Positions 1 to 17,200 of a stretch of DNA of 64,000 nucleotides are shown piece after piece (within the stretch, counting starts at the first letter, position 1; each line of letters starts with the position of its first letter). The translations under genes were made by a program, and so were the position numbers. The notes under the pieces are model-generated. The model searched no databases and had not been told where the DNA came from. It worked only from the letters and a program-made list of their open reading frames with translations. The stretch is from Pratylenchus scribneri (taxonomy: Eukaryota; Nematoda; Chromadorea; Rhabditida; Pratylenchidae): positions 186,001-250,000 of the forward strand of contig JAQSEB010000035.1 of the NCBI GenBank assembly GCA_030063045.1. The letters are read 5' to 3'.

Positions 1-721
1 TACAATATCATCCGTGTAAATTACTCCATTAAGTAATTGTTTTTTCCGCTGTTCTGCTGAAAATATATTTTAAATTAGTTCCCATTTCTCTAACACAGGT
101 GTATATACTATTTTCAAAAATGAATGCCCAGTTTTGCGCAATTGGCAATACCCCACTAATCTTTCGCACTAATTTTTATATCTATAGATTAAACTCTATA
201 AGTTAATTGGCTCAAAAGCTATTATCTAATATGTATTATTACCCTAATTTAAGCAAAAGTGGTTTGGGATGAGAGCTAGGATTAGGTTCTCACTCCGGGG
301 TCTTCGCCGGATAACTAAGCCCCAATGGCCCAATGAAAGGGATAGGGACAAATTCTTTATTATAATTGTGCGGGAAAATATGATAAAAATGTGAAGGGTG
401 TAAAAAGAATTAAAAGAGGAAAAGGATGGGTTAAAAAGGCAGATTGAGGCAATATTTGATTGACGGGTGACGGGGTAGGCAAAGACAGAGTGGGGGTACA
501 GTAGGACAAATAGGGAGGACCCTTTTCCTTTCAGGAATTATTGGCATTGACAAAGTAATAAAAAAACGATCTTCCTATTTTTTGAATTACTCTCGAAATC
601 AGATAATAAAATTAAATAATTTACAGGAATAATAATTATTTATATTAAACATAAAATATTTACCCCAAGCTTTGTGCTTTTCTGGATTGTATTTGTCGAG
701 GATTGTTTGCCTTGTTATTGG
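1..721. other. intergenic, no gene seen
   Basis: AT-rich stretch downstream of the kinesin gene. The only structure I see is a reverse-oriented copy of a dispersed element at about 245-535, listed separately. No open frame of convincing composition is present. Confidence 0.6.
245..535 (-). repeat. dispersed element copy 1
   Basis: Read on the minus strand this matches stretches at 45575-45905, 59540-59860 and 63015-63175. Shared blocks are a start with CCTACTGTACCCCCAC, then ATCAATCAAATATTGCC, then CATTGGGCCA, then GAGAACCTA, and an end near GATTAGGACTAAT in the other copies. No coding capacity and no clear terminal inverted repeat are visible. It may be a non-autonomous transposon or a SINE-like unit; the class is not resolved. 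Confidence 0.6.
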
Positions 722-4393
<3,672 letters not shown>

Positions 4394-5971
4394 TTTCTTT
4401 TAAGCAGAATTTAATTTTTTTTTAATAATTAAACAAATTCGACGATAATCAATAATAATGCATCATTGGGCAATTAAAAATATTTTCTTCCACTTTAAAA
4501 CAAATTGAATGTCTTAATAGTTTTAATACCGAGAAATATAAGATTGACGTGCCAACACTTGAAGCGAAAAAAAGAAAATAAAGAGGAAGTCATCAGCGCC
4601 TGAGGCATGTGCCTGCAAAAAGTGGCATCGACATTTGGCCAACGCATTGGCCGATTACCTTGGAAACAAGCAGTAAAGAGAAAGAGCATTGAAGTGGCGA
4701 ATTCAAGTGAAATTCAACTATACAATATACATTCGTATAATAGTAAAAATAATCATTTTTGAAGAACAAATGAACTTATTGAAAAGTTTTGATTGACCAA
4801 AACATTATTAATGGGTCTAAATCTAAATCAATTTTATCAGATTATTTTTGATTGTAATAATCGAATTATTTCAATTTTGCTCTATTCATAATTTTTTAGA
4901 GTAATAAAATGAATTCGAATGCTTTAAGTTTTCATTTTATTAATACGTTTAATTTTGACAATTTCTTTAGGCCAGCCAGGGGCTAACACAATTACTTATG
5001 ACAAAAGCCAAATCCAACGATAAATTTGTTGTTTGTCATCGAATTCAGAAATTCAAAAAACAATATGAAAAAATGAAAATGAAAGAATATAATTTTGGCA
5101 GAAATCAACGGGCGGATATGACTAAATTCTGTGGAGGTAGAACCTAAAAGGAAAATAGAAAAACCAAACATTCTGTGCGAAATGAACTCGATACGATATG
5201 CCCTATGTTCCCATTGATGAGCCCGATCAGAAAATGGATGAATGGACCATTTAAGCTATTATTTTTGTATTTTTAAAATGTTGCATATTAAAAATTAATT
5301 ATTTTGAATTCCCAATAATTTTCCCAGAAATTTTGTATTTTTTTTAATAATAAACGGTAAATGGAGCAACCGGAAATTCTAATCTAAGTTCTTTGAACTG
5401 TCTTTTAGTTCACCACCAATCAGTCTCTCCAAATTAACATCAATCTGTATTAAATTGTTTGTTACGAATTTGCACAAATTTTCTAAAATTTTAATAGAAA
5501 ATGGACTAAAAATCAACTGTTTTGGAGAATTTGTTGAACTTTTGGACTAGTTGAAAAAATTAATTCTTTCATATGATCTTAAAGGACCATTCGGATTGGC
5601 CTTGGGATTGAAATGTAATCAATCCAATTCTAGCATTTTTGACAATTTAGGAAAGAGTAATTAATCTAATTTATTATTTTTCTTGGCTGAAATGAATCAT
5701 CCATAACCATAATTATTTCTTCACTCAAGAGAGTTTCTTAAAGTATTCAATTTTAGGGTTTAAAAATAAATTGGTCAACATTGAAAGGTTTAGTGAATAT
5801 TTGTCCAATCCAAATGAATTAAAATTGATTGAGCGGATATTTTTATTGGAGAATTTGATCAAATTTTGAGATAAGCCGAAGAAAATGTGACGTGGATTTT
5901 TTTATGGAATAAAAACTCCATAAAACAATATTAAATACTAAAAAATTGCAAATTAATTTTACTAACCGAAA
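4394..5971. other. intergenic between divergent osm-3 and TGN38-like genes
   Basis: AT-rich DNA between two divergently transcribed genes, so it must hold both promoters. I see no further gene. No defined regulatory motif, such as an X-box for a ciliary gene, was confidently identified by eye. Confidence 0.5.
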
Positions 5972-7418
5972 ATGGAATTGAAATATTTTCTCATTTTGTT
6001 GACAATTTTGCCATCTATCGTTTTTGGCACTGAAATTGTTTATGGCAATGGAAATGCTAATAAAAGTTCAATGGCAGGTATTTAAGGTTTAATAACGTCA
6101 AAAAAGCATAAACAAATTATTAGGGAAAATTTCGCCAAAAGGCACGAATAATTTGACCACACCAGTATCGAAAAATTTGACTGATTCGGTTAATTTGAAA
6201 TCAGCCAAAAATGACAATGCTAAAATGTTGAATGCTTCGAATTCGAAGGAAACTGAAAAGGCTACGGTTTTGCTGAATTTGATGGGAGGAAATGGGACAA
6301 TTGGCAATGAACAATTAAATGGGCCAAATAAAAATGAAACGGATATTAAATTAGAATTGAGTGATGGGTCGAAAGGCAAAAAAGTTGGCACAGCTCCGTT
6401 GGCCAAAGCTTTACCAGCTGAAAATGAGTCGGCGGAAGAGAGAGATCGACAACAAGAATCTGATGAAGAAATGGAATCCAATGAATTAGGACAAAAAGTG
6501 GAGGAAAAGGATCAAAAACAACCAATTAATCAAATCCAAGCACCATCAGCCAAAGAACAAACGCCAAAAGACAATAATGATAATGAGGTTTGTATTGTAT
6601 TCAATCAGTGGAAAAATGAGTTATGAGTGAATTTTTGGGGGGATATATTGAATATTTGCCTTTATTTTATCTGTTTAATCTTTAATTTATTTTTTCCTTG
6701 GCCGAGTTTTCCCCGCGGGTAAATGTGAATAACTTTTTAGCTTAGCAGATGAATTCCTGAAAATTTTCATACCGTATTTAACAGGATTGAATTTCAAATG
6801 ATTAGCTTCAAAATTCTAAGATTATTGCATAAACATAGTTAAATTAAATTCATGCACTCAAAAAAAATATCATAGAATTTTGGAAGTTAGCTTAGGAATT
6901 GGAACTTGATTCTATTAAATAAGGTAGAAAATTTTTAGAAGCATTCATCTGACATTTACCCGCGGGCAAAACTCGAATATGAAAATATTGGATATTAGAT
7001 AGAACAAAAATTCAAAATTAATTATCTTCTTCAATTAAACAAATAGCTTATTAATAAGTTCGTTGGTGACTAATTTTGTTAGAACTAATTATTCATTTTG
7101 TATTCAATTTAATATCAAATTATTTTTCAGATGCATGAATTCATATCCAGCTCTGAAGAATCGCATGTTTTTCGCTATTTTGTCATTTTATTTTTTATTT
7201 TGGCAATACTCTATTTGGTGGCACACAATCGAAATAAAATTATGGGTAATAATTTATTTCATTTTAAAATTGAATTTAATTTATTATTAGGGTGCCTTTT
7301 GGAAGGCAAAAACGCCCGGAGGAGTGGATCAACGGCAAGATATAGACGATTGAGTCAAAATTGTGGTGGTTTGACAGAGGACAAAGAACAATCGGAAATG
7401 AGTGGGGAAAAAGCCTGA
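5972..7418 (+). CDS. TGN38/TGOLN2-like trans-Golgi network membrane protein
   Basis: Predicted single-pass type I protein cycling between the trans-Golgi network and the surface. Four exons fit exactly: 5972-6077, 6124-6587, 7131-7245 and 7291-7418 (813 bases, 270 residues). The start gives a signal peptide (MELKYFLILLTILPSIVFG). The luminal part is low-complexity, rich in Asn, Lys and Glu, like the repetitive lumen of TGN38. The last two exons match the family well: SSSEESHVFRYFV, a membrane segment (ILFFILAILYLVAHNRNK), then LLEGK and a YRRL tyrosine sorting signal, the counterpart of mammalian YQRL. Only the membrane and tail part is conserved in this family, so the assignment rests on those ~60 residues. 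Confidence 0.82.
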
Positions 7419-8460
7419 AAAGCATGGCCAAATTCACGTGTGAGGACAACATCCACTTGTGACTGATTCCTTTCGGCGAAACCCTCATCAATCCATCCAT
7501 CCTTTCCCATTTCTCAACCATTCTTCCCCTATCCATTTCGTCAGAACAATTGTTCCCCTACTGTGATGTGAATTGTGAACGGGTCTCCCAAAAGCCCCCT
7601 CCTCCCAATTGCCTTTTTTCTTGCCTTTACGATACATCAAGTATTAACAAATACCAAAAAATGTTGATCCATTAAAGTCCATTCTCCCAAATTCGGGGGC
7701 CATTTCCGTTCCCGAAAATAGCAATTTCAATGAAAATTTCCACTAAAAACAAATATATTTTGATGATTACCAATTTTTGTTACAAATCGCGCCCATTTCG
7801 CACTATATTCTATTTTTGGAACACAAAATGACATTCACCCTTCCCTTTTCATTTATTATCCTATTTATCATTTTCATTCCGTCCACCAATTTTCAATGAT
7901 TGTTGTGATAAACTCCATCCATCCATCGCCATGATGAACCGAAAATGTGTTGTTGATCTTCGCCGAAAATTCACCAAATATTTTGTCATCATCTTTATTC
8001 TTTATAAATCATTTTTAATATTTACTGCGATATTTTTGCCCCCAATTCCATTTTTGATGGTCCCTTTCGCCCACTCATTTTCATTAATTCAACAAAATTC
8101 CCCTCCATACCCGAATTGTAAAAAAATGGCAAAAAATAAAAATAGAATTTATTTGTTATTCATTTTTGTACAAAACAAAATGTGCTGCGATCATTTTTGT
8201 TTCTGTTTTTGGGGTCAAAGTGCAGATCCACAAAATTAGGTGAGCAAAAAATGGGGGAGAGGGGGGAATTAACGAGGATAAAAATGGTAAAAAAAGATGA
8301 ATCATAAATATGAGGATTGGATTTGGGGGATAAATGAAAGCAAAAAAGAACGAATCGGATAGGACATTTTTGGGTGGTGGTGGGATTTTGATTGTTTTTG
8401 GCTGCTGATTTGTTGATCATCGTCAATTCTTTTTTCCATCCTCCCATTATTCATTCATTC
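7419..8460. other. convergent intergenic region
   Basis: Separates the 3' ends of the TGN38-like gene (+) and the gene ending at 8461 (-), so it should contain both 3' UTRs. Open frames here lack coding character. No repeat family was recognised. Confidence 0.5.
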
Positions 8461-9879
8461 TTAAACCACTGTTGGCGTTGCTTTTGGCAAAATTGCTGTC
8501 GCCGATGAATTTGTTGTAATTGGCACGATGGCTTTTTTGCGTCTGGGAAGGGACTTTTTCATTCGATCGGTGCATGCAAATGATGGAGGCGGACAAATTG
8601 CGTAGGAATTTCCAACTGGAATGGATGAAGGCTGTTGTTGTTTTGTCTCATTCCTTTCATTATTATTTGAAGAAGCAATTCTCCTTTTCATCGCCGCCAC
8701 CGGATTCTGATGCCCTTTTGGCTTTCCTTCAATGGCCAATTCCATCATTTTGCCTTCATCAGCGCCATCAGATGGAGGTGGTGGTGGGGGCCGGGGAGGA
8801 AGTGGAGGTGCCCGGCGACAAAATGCCGTAAATTGGAGACGAGAAGAAGTTGATTTGTTGTTTTGGCTGGTGGATGCAGTGCCAACCGGAATTCGACTGG
8901 TTGGTTGCTGAATGGTGCCATTGGCCAATGTTTGACCGTTATTTGGCTCAACCAATTCATCCCTTAAATTTGAATTAATGATTAAATGAATCCCCCGAGG
9001 GCAGCTCACATTTTTCCCTCTTCTATATTTCCATTTTGGGCATTTTCATTGTCCATCTTTTCCGTTAATTCTTCATTCTTTTCTTCATTTTTTTCTTCCT
9101 TTCCTACTTCTTCTTTTATTCCATTTTCTTCCTTCGCTTTTTGTTCTTCCATTTCTTCCTCTTCTTCTTCATCCCTTTTTTCACTTCCTCTTCCAGAATC
9201 CATTGAAGATCGTGGAGATGGATCCTTTTCCTCCTCTTCCACCTTCAAATTATCTCTTCGATGAATTTCTTCTCTCCTTTCTTCTTTCCGCCCAATTTCC
9301 TCCATTCCCAATTCCATTTCCTCTGTTGCCCTTTTTCCATTTTCTTTCTTTTCATCCATTTTCGGCTTTTCCTCTTCATTTGGCTGAATCTTCATTTCTT
9401 CCTTTTCTGCAACAATTTCTTCGCTTTTAGCCAATTTTGCGACTACATTTCCACCAATTCCCGGTCCTTCGTCCTCGCTTTCAACCACCGGGGGCAATCG
9501 GGGAACTTGAATGGATAAATTTGATGAATTTGTGTAAAAAAAAGAATATTTATTATTTATGGGCCTACCATGCCTTCGAGTCCTAATTCGTTCTCGCGCA
9601 CAAGTAATCATTTTCCGTAAATCATAAAGGAATTGCTCAGCCATTGGAGGTGGAGAGGACATCAATTTTGGTTCGAAGAAATCTGAAAATGGAGAGAAAA
9701 TATATTTTTTCAATCAATTTTCTAAATGAATTATTATTTTCAGCCAATTTGCCAATGTGATCAATTTTTGGCCCCAATTTTATTTTGTACCCACCATTTC
9801 CCTTTCGTTGAGCACATCTTCGCATATAAACAGCCAAAAGTGGCATTAGAGGTGGTTCAACACTTGCGGCGGTGGTCAT
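8461..9879 (-). CDS. Glu/Lys- and Pro-rich protein; probable cytoplasmic tail of the shavenoid-like gene upstream
   Basis: Exons join cleanly: 9879 to about 9803, then an exon with DFFEPKLMSSPPPMAEQFL and DLRKMITCARERIRTRRH, then PRLPPVVESEDEGP. A long acidic, Lys/Glu-rich stretch follows, and a last exon (about 8461-8960) with a Pro-rich run and a basic C-terminus ending TVV. The short motif of helix, RIRTRRH, then PRLPPV looks like a conserved island in a disordered protein. It may start at the ATG at 9879. Alternatively 9870 may be an internal splice acceptor, making this the 3' end of the gene at 10734-12735; I think one gene is slightly more likely. Function unknown from sequence alone. 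Confidence 0.6.
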
Positions 9880-10733
9880 TTTTGTGCGTTAGGTCAATTT
9901 TATTGAGATGAAATTATTTGGGGGTTTATGTGGTTTGAATGCGTGAATAATATATCTGCGAATAGATGGATGAATTGATGACTGCGCGGATGATGGAAAG
10001 GATGAATGGATTTGAATGGATTGGATTACTATTATGGTTTGTGGTGGGTGTACGGCGATGATAGATCAAATAACAAATGGGCCTTTTCCCTAAATTCTTT
10101 CTTTCTTCACTCAACTGTTGTCCTCCGGGCGGACGAATGGACCTTTTATAAGGGGGCGCTGGGGGCGGATGGAAAGGTGGAGGGGAGGGGGGGGGGGGAG
10201 GGGGGCACTCGCCGCACACCGAGCAAAAATAAAATGGGGAGGAGAATATTAGAGGACGAATGAGAGAATACGATGGAAAAGTGAGTCAACGACAAAACTA
10301 TGGAATTTTCTAGAGACGTGCATCCATTCAGTGGCAAATTTCTCTGCTGACGAAGGAAAAGCCGCCGTCCGAGAAAGCTGGCAGGAAGAGTGGGAAAAGC
10401 AGCTGGCAGAAAAGAAGAACGACTCAGCGAATATCGAGGAGGGCTTCCCCAAAATGTAGAATAGAGCTCTATTTGCCCAATAGGCCGCCCTATGTTGTTG
10501 TTGGGCTATGGCCATTGAAAGGTTTCACTCTTTTTGCACATTTCGGAGAGGAGATGGGTTTATTGGAGTGTGTAAAGGGAATGGATGCTCGCAGCGAAGT
10601 TTTGCAGAGAACACATTTGTTTTTCTTCTTCTTCTTCTACCGAATTCCTTTCTTTGTTATTATTTTCCACTTAAGCTTTGATCATCTATTTTGGCCATAA
10701 ACAAATACTATTAAAAATTGTTGTTGAAAAGTA
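9880..10733. other. large intron or intergenic spacer
   Basis: Between the two parts of the putative shavenoid-like gene. Contains a purine-rich G-tract (about 10170-10206) and otherwise unremarkable DNA. If the flanking parts are one gene this is a ~900-base intron; if two genes, it is the promoter of the downstream one. Confidence 0.45.
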
Positions 10734-12735
10734 TCAAATTGGCAATTTGGCATTAAATTTATGGAATTTACCTGAGCTAAAATAGAGTTTCCTTCGGCCA
10801 TTTTGTTGCTGTTGTTGTCCTCCTTGCATTTGCATAATTTCCTCGCCATTCTCCATCAAATTCGATGGCCCTATTCCCACATTATTATTGGTGTAGCCAA
10901 CATTGGAACTTTGTCCTTCCTCTGCATTCCGAATTCCAGCTGCTGCCTTCACCAATGCCTGATAGCGTAGTTGGCATTCGGAAATTGCCTTATTAATATT
11001 TATATTTACATATGAAGAATGAATATAAAATTGGCTTTGTTACCTTTTCCTTCTCTTGTCGAGCAAAATGAACAAATTGCATTTGAAGGGAATGAACCTA
11101 AAAATGGCAATATTTTGAATCCATTGATCTAATTTCCAAATATTCAAAATTATTTTTCAATTATCCTTGGCCAATCATCTTGAAGTCCTCCCTATGTCCC
11201 ATTCCAACCAAATATTTTCCAATATAATGTTAAATTTGTTGGGCAATGCTAAATTATATGTGGGTGGGAATGGGAATTGGGGGACCATCTGCTGCTTCTT
11301 TATTGCCTCACGGGGAGAACATGTGAATTTCAACCCTAAAATTGCTGCCCAAATTGCAAAAAGGCAATTTTCCCTCTATTTCCACCCAACCATAAAAGCA
11401 ATTCCATCCATTCTTGGCCTATTTTAAAGATTCTTTCGGGGTCATAATTGCTTTTTCAATCCTTATCAATTCCTACGGGAATCAAAAAGAAAATTGTAAA
11501 CAATACGATAAGAGGACAAAATTGGCAATAAGTCGAAAGAGGGGGGAAAGGGTTCATGAAATATTGGATTAATTCAATCAAAGATCAGCAGAGGGGAATT
11601 TTGTATTTTGCAAATTTTTATTTATTATTAAAACGTTGAAACTTGCCAATTTTCGTTTGTGCATTCTCCAACAAACATTCCACATGAAAATTGAACCAAA
11701 CAGCGAAAGGAACAAAAGAATGGCCAATAAAATGATGACAACCACTTCGGCTCTTCTTCCCCTCTCCAATTCAATTCCAATTTGCCCGGGTGGCGCCTTT
11801 CCAACGCCTCCAGCGGCTTCTGAAATATTTTTGCGCAATTTAATGATGGGTGGCCTTTGGCTTTTATCCCACCTATTTGTCCTTCAACTCTGAATGATAA
11901 ACAAAATGTACTATTCCCATTCTTTCCGGCAACACATTCCAATCCAATATTAATTATGCCACCGGCCAATTGTTGGGCATCCGAATCACTTCCAATCCAC
12001 TAATAAATTAACATAAATATTTTATTTATTTAAATTAAAAACTGACCAAAATCCTTCCATTCCCTTCTGTCCATCCTGGTTCAAATAACTTTTGTGCTTC
12101 CAATGTTTTCCATTCCGAATTTTTCCCTAACAACTTGGCCGATTTTATTGAACATCGAGGCCCTTGACTTTGTCTCACTTTTACGCCACTTTCTGTCGAA
12201 AATATTTGCATTTATTTTTGATCATTTTATTTATTACCTTTCCATGCAATTCTCAATTCTTCGCCAATTGGCTCACCGGATTGGGGCAAACTAATTGAGG
12301 GAACAAATTGTGGACGAGCATTTTGTGAATTCTCGAAGAAAATTGAACGGCCAGAACATTCTTAAATTAAAGGAATAATCAAATTTATTAAAATTGTTGG
12401 CCACCTTCTATCTTTTGGGAACATTGACCTCGCATTTTTTGCTGCTGTACAAAGACTGGCTGCCCCGGAGGGCATCGACAAACGCATCGAGCCCTGGGAA
12501 TTTGTTCTGCGCCAGAACCAATTAATTCGGCACACGGTCGATTGCAAAGTTCAGGCCGAATCAAAATGGCATCACCTTCTCCTTCGGGCGAAGGCAAAAC
12601 ACGTTCAATTGCAAGCCAAATTGGATAATCCGGTGGAATTGTCAGATCTGGAGAAAGTGGCAACGAATTGATGTAGCAAGAAGGAATGAAGAAGAAAAAT
12701 ATTAAATAATAAAAGCGCATTTTGCTGTTGAACAT
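10734..12735 (-). CDS. shavenoid-like type I membrane protein (extracellular and transmembrane part)
   Basis: Starts at 12735 (MFNSKMRFYYLIFFFFIPS) behind a good splice-leader acceptor. The signal peptide is followed by a Cys-rich domain: RPELCNRPCAELIGSG, then RARCVCRCPPGQPVF, then QCSQ. Later exons give ECSGRSIFFENSQNARPQFV, WKTLEAQKLFEPGWTEGNGR and GIINIGLECVAGKNGNSTFC. A membrane segment (VVVIILLAILLFLSLFGSIF) at about 11700 precedes a cytoplasmic part including LQMQFVHFARQEKEK and a Gln-rich exon with GRRKLYFSS at 10770. The Cys-rich N-terminus resembles the conserved N-terminal domain of arthropod/nematode shavenoid proteins, which act in cuticular cell-surface shaping. That family call is from memory of the motif and is moderate. 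Without a further splice the frame stops at 10734. Confidence 0.6.
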
Positions 12736-14272
12736 TTTCTGTGAAAATATTGGTAAAGGATGTAAGCCGAAAGTGAATGGAAAAGGGAAAGGTCGATTTG
12801 AATATATTGAATGGGGCTTTAATTTAAGGGAAAAAGCGGAGAATATTGCTGCTAATTTTGGGTTCTTACAAAATGCCTTTAGGCGCTGCTCTTTTGGGAA
12901 GGATTGCTTTGCTAGCCATGGTGGCTTTGCTCAATTTACGAGAAAAGAAGATGATCACGGTCGGTGGCCGCCCACCCCAATTGCCCCCAAGCCCCAACCA
13001 CCTTCAATCGGCGTTGCATTCCATTCCAACATTCACAACAATTTGCTGCCCCAAACATTGCGGTTGAATGTGATTTGATGATGATGAGGGAGGATTGGAT
13101 CGAGTCGTTCAATTCAACCCATCACCACCCTCTGCGCATTGCCGTGTGCCCCCTCGGAATGGAATGGATTGGATTGGCGAAAACACGCCGAAGGCGATCA
13201 TCAAATCCTCGCAGGGCTCATCAACAGCGGAGCTCATCCTCCTCCTAAAAGCATTCAATCCATTTGCCCCCAAAGCCAATTCCCTTCCTTCGCATCAAAA
13301 GAGGAGTTGACCCGCGGGAATTCGGTCAGTCGAGAATCGGAGAATGTTAAATTGGAATTGGAATGAGTGGGGATGAAGTCCGTTGTTGTCTTTCTTCTCT
13401 CGACTCGACTTCTTCCCAATCCCGATCAATCACGATGCCCCTCAGCGGGGCGAAAGGATGGCATGGACAGCGAGGAATGCGCGGGTGGGGGGATTTGGAC
13501 TGGTGCATGAAAATGAAGAGTGGATGTGGGGGGAATACGGGCTTCGTGATGAAGGAGAAGAGGGGGTCTTTCCGTTTGCCGGTTAAATTCGGAGGAGAGC
13601 AACCCAACAGCAAAATGGAGGGACGACTTTATCCGAAAAGCAATCAGCAAAGGAAGAAGGCTGGTTGGAGGAAAATGTTGTGGAAAATAATACATGGACA
13701 AAAATTCATGAAAAATTGGGACTTGGGAGAATAAAAAATACACAATTTTGGGAATTCAAAATATTGAATCACTCCTTCTCTTTACTCACACTTTCCCTTT
13801 GGTGTCGCTGGCCAATTATTTTATAAATCCATTTTGGTCGAAACACAAACATCCAAATGAGATAAAAGGGGATAAATTTCACGCATCATTTATCCTTCCG
13901 GCTACGTACTCTTTTTGGCCAATCAAACATGGAGGGAATATGGAAAACATCAAAGAATGTGGTAAATGTGTGGTATTTTAAATGGATTATTGCTTTTTGG
14001 ATAAGGCTGATAAAATGGTGCGCAGGTGGACTGCTGCCGTAAAAGAGGATTTGCTCAAAGGGGATTTAGGCTTCATAAAATTTTATACAAAAGGAATGGG
14101 GGATTGATTCGATTTGCTGCTTTCAACAAAGATATTTAGGGCATAAAATCAATTTAATTTATAATTTGCGTATTTATTTAAACAAAATGGAATGAAAAAA
14201 TGAAGGAAAATACATTAAAATTGAATGAAAGAAAAGAGAAATGCCAAAGGGAATATTCATTGATTTCCATAT
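12736..14272. other. intergenic, probable promoter region
   Basis: Upstream of the shavenoid-like gene and downstream of the coiled-coil gene. It is less AT-rich than its surroundings and open in several frames on both strands (for example 13363-13743), which signals composition rather than coding. No recognisable gene or repeat. Confidence 0.45.
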
Positions 14273-17200
14273 TTAAATTTCACCACGAAGTTGCTTCTGC
14301 AATTGTTCAATAATTTTGTCCCTTTCGGCCAATTGTTCCCTCAAAATTGCATTTTGCAACCGCAAAGTTTCAAGTTCCTCAAGATCCTGTAAAAATAAAT
14401 AAATGAATAATTGAAAAATATCATTGGACCCACCCTTCGGACAGAATCCCGTAATTCAGTGAGATCGGAGCGAAATTCAGAGATTAGAACATTTGGCATC
14501 ATCGATGCTCCATCCTCGGATTTGACCGATTCATCAGCCCAGGGCATTTCTTCTTCCTTGATGTCATTTGACCTTCTTTAATAAAGAAAAAGGTAAATAT
14601 TTCCAGATTATTCATTCCAACTTTGTTTTGCTTCCGGGTGCATTGGATGGTGTTGAAATTGTGGCCATGCCTTGTTCCTTCCCAATTGCCTTCATTTTGG
14701 CCGTTTCAACTTGCTTCGGAGCATTCCTAAAATTGGAATTAAATATTTTTAAATCAAATTTTTATTTGCCGAATTTTAGTCCGACGAATAGACCGAAGGA
14801 TGGTGTTTAGGGAAGATAAACAATCGGACATTTTAAAATATTTTAATCAGAGTTTAGTTAGCTAAAAATGTTAAAATTTAAGCTAAATAAGAGAAATGAT
14901 TGGCTTTAAATCTAATTGATTGAGTCGAGATCGAGATGGCCAGTAAGTTCATCAGGGAGGGTGTAATTCACGAAAATGTGTAATTAATATTAATGTCAAA
15001 TGCTTTTTGAGGTCATTTATTGATTTCTTCTCCCATTTTCCCAAATCCCTTTAATCTTTTTACATTGAATGCTTTTTGAAATAATATCCCCGATTAAAGA
15101 TATTAGGCCAAGAACGATGGATGAGTTAATTCCATCACGTTTTTCATCTCAAATAAGGACTGACTCTTAAAAATCTGAACAATCTTTGTTTATTTATTTT
15201 GGCTATTCACATTATTTTGGTCAAATCTATGAGAAAAAATAAATATATTCATTTTGAATTTTGATGATTAATCGAAATATGGAATGGAGAATTTTAAACC
15301 GAACGAGGAAATATTGATGGGGGAAGGTGTAAAAATGATTTGCGGCATGTGTTTGTTGGTGTTGGGGCGAATGAATATAAAATCGTCGAGGGGACACGAT
15401 TGATGGGATGGGAATGCTTTGTGGTAGAAGATAGAGTCAAAATCAAAACTAATTTGATGAATTACGAAGAAAATTTTGTCTATTTATGAAAAATAATGAA
15501 TTTTATGAGAAATTTTCAAAATATTTAATTTAGAAGAAATTTACAAAAATATTGAATTTATAAAAAAATTTCAAAATTTTTAATTTATGAGAAATTTTTA
15601 AAAATTTTAAAATATTTAATTTAGAAAAAAATTTTTAAAATTTTTAATTTATGAGAAATTTTTTTTTTAATTATGAGATATTTTGAAAATTTTCAATTTA
15701 GGAATTTTCAAAATTTTAATTTATTAGAAAGTTTCAAAAATATTTAATTTAGAAGAAATTTATAAAAATATTTAATTTATAAAAAATTTTCAAAATTTTT
15801 AATTTTTATGAGAAAGAAATTTTCAAAATAATTAATGAGAAATTTTCAAAAATTTTTAATATAGGAGAAATTTTCAAAATATTAAATTTATGAGAAAATT
15901 TCAAAATATTAAGCTTGGGAAGTTTTCAAAATATTTAATTTAGGAAAAATTTTCAAAATTTTTAATTTATGAGAAAGAAATTTTCAAAATAATGAGAAAT
16001 TTCAAAAATTTTTAATTTAGGAGAGATTTTAAAAAAATTTTCAAAATATTGAATCTATGAGAAATTTCCAATTCAAAATTAAGGCAAATGCAAAATATTC
16101 CAAAACTTTTTCCGACCTTTTCCTGCTTGCTTCTGCCAAATTAAGCCCAGTTTGCATTTTATTTTGGACCATGTGGACGCTGATTTCGCCCGTATTTGGT
16201 TGCTGTTCAGCAATTAATAGTTCAGAGGAGGGGGCTGAGGAAGTTGGAGTTGTGTGAGCATTGACTGCTGGGCCATGGGAATGGGAATGAATTGAGGAGG
16301 AGGAGGGCTCATCGATGAGCCGAAAATCGGCGCCCAAAGTTGTGGTGCTAATTAGCATTGGTTGATCTCTAAAAAACATTAAAAATGACATAAAAAACAA
16401 AGTTGTATTTTATTTTGCATTTGTAAATCCTAGATAGGGTTGGTTGTTTTGTTGGAAAAAGAAAAAACCCCATTTGTCATTCATTCCCTTCTTTGGTGGT
16501 GGAATTCCTTTTTTATTAGCCTTGCCCGCCCGCCGATGGAATCTAAAAACCAATCCAATCTGCGCGCCTTCTTCCCCCTCAACTCCATTTAATCGATCTT
16601 TTCTCCCTAATTTTTCTCAAAATTTTTGCAAATCCCGTTAGTCGGGCGCGAATTCCATTTGCAACCTTGAAAATATAAAAAAAACCAACTTTATTTCATC
16701 ATCAATCAATCCTTTGTCTTTTTTGCTGATTGGCTCAGTTTGGTTTGGTTTTTTCCTTGGCACTGGAGAGGCAAGAAGTTGGGCCAAAGTTGGTCGTGAG
16801 GTGGATTGCGGGATTTTGCTGGTCAACGGAGGAGCAGCTGGAAGAAAGAATGGAGAAATGAGCGGAGGGATAGGATATTTGATGGCGGTAAAGGGGAAAA
16901 GCGAATGTGGAATGGGAGAAGTTTGGGGCCCGGATGAAATGAAATGAGAAGAAAGGAAAGAATGGGGGAATTTGGGGATTTAGTTAGGAATGAGTTCTCG
17001 CATTTCCTTTGGGCAAACAATCCCAGGGAAACAACAAGAAGGAATGGACGTTTTGGCTATGAATGTGAGGATGGGATGGGCCCCAAGAGGGATTGGCCAA
17101 TGTGGTGGTTTTCTTGGGAGAGGAGTGCGAGAAGAATGGCCAAAGGAAGAAGAAGAGAAAGGGAAAAGCCATCCCAAAATTGGATTTTGCCCATGAGGCA

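Noticed and set aside
9926..10219. Proline-rich minus-strand frame
   Set aside because: Arises from a G-rich tract on the plus strand and lacks splice continuity with neighbours.
13363..13743. Overlapping 105-123 codon frames on both strands
   Set aside because: Low-stop composition in a G-rich segment; no homology or splice context.
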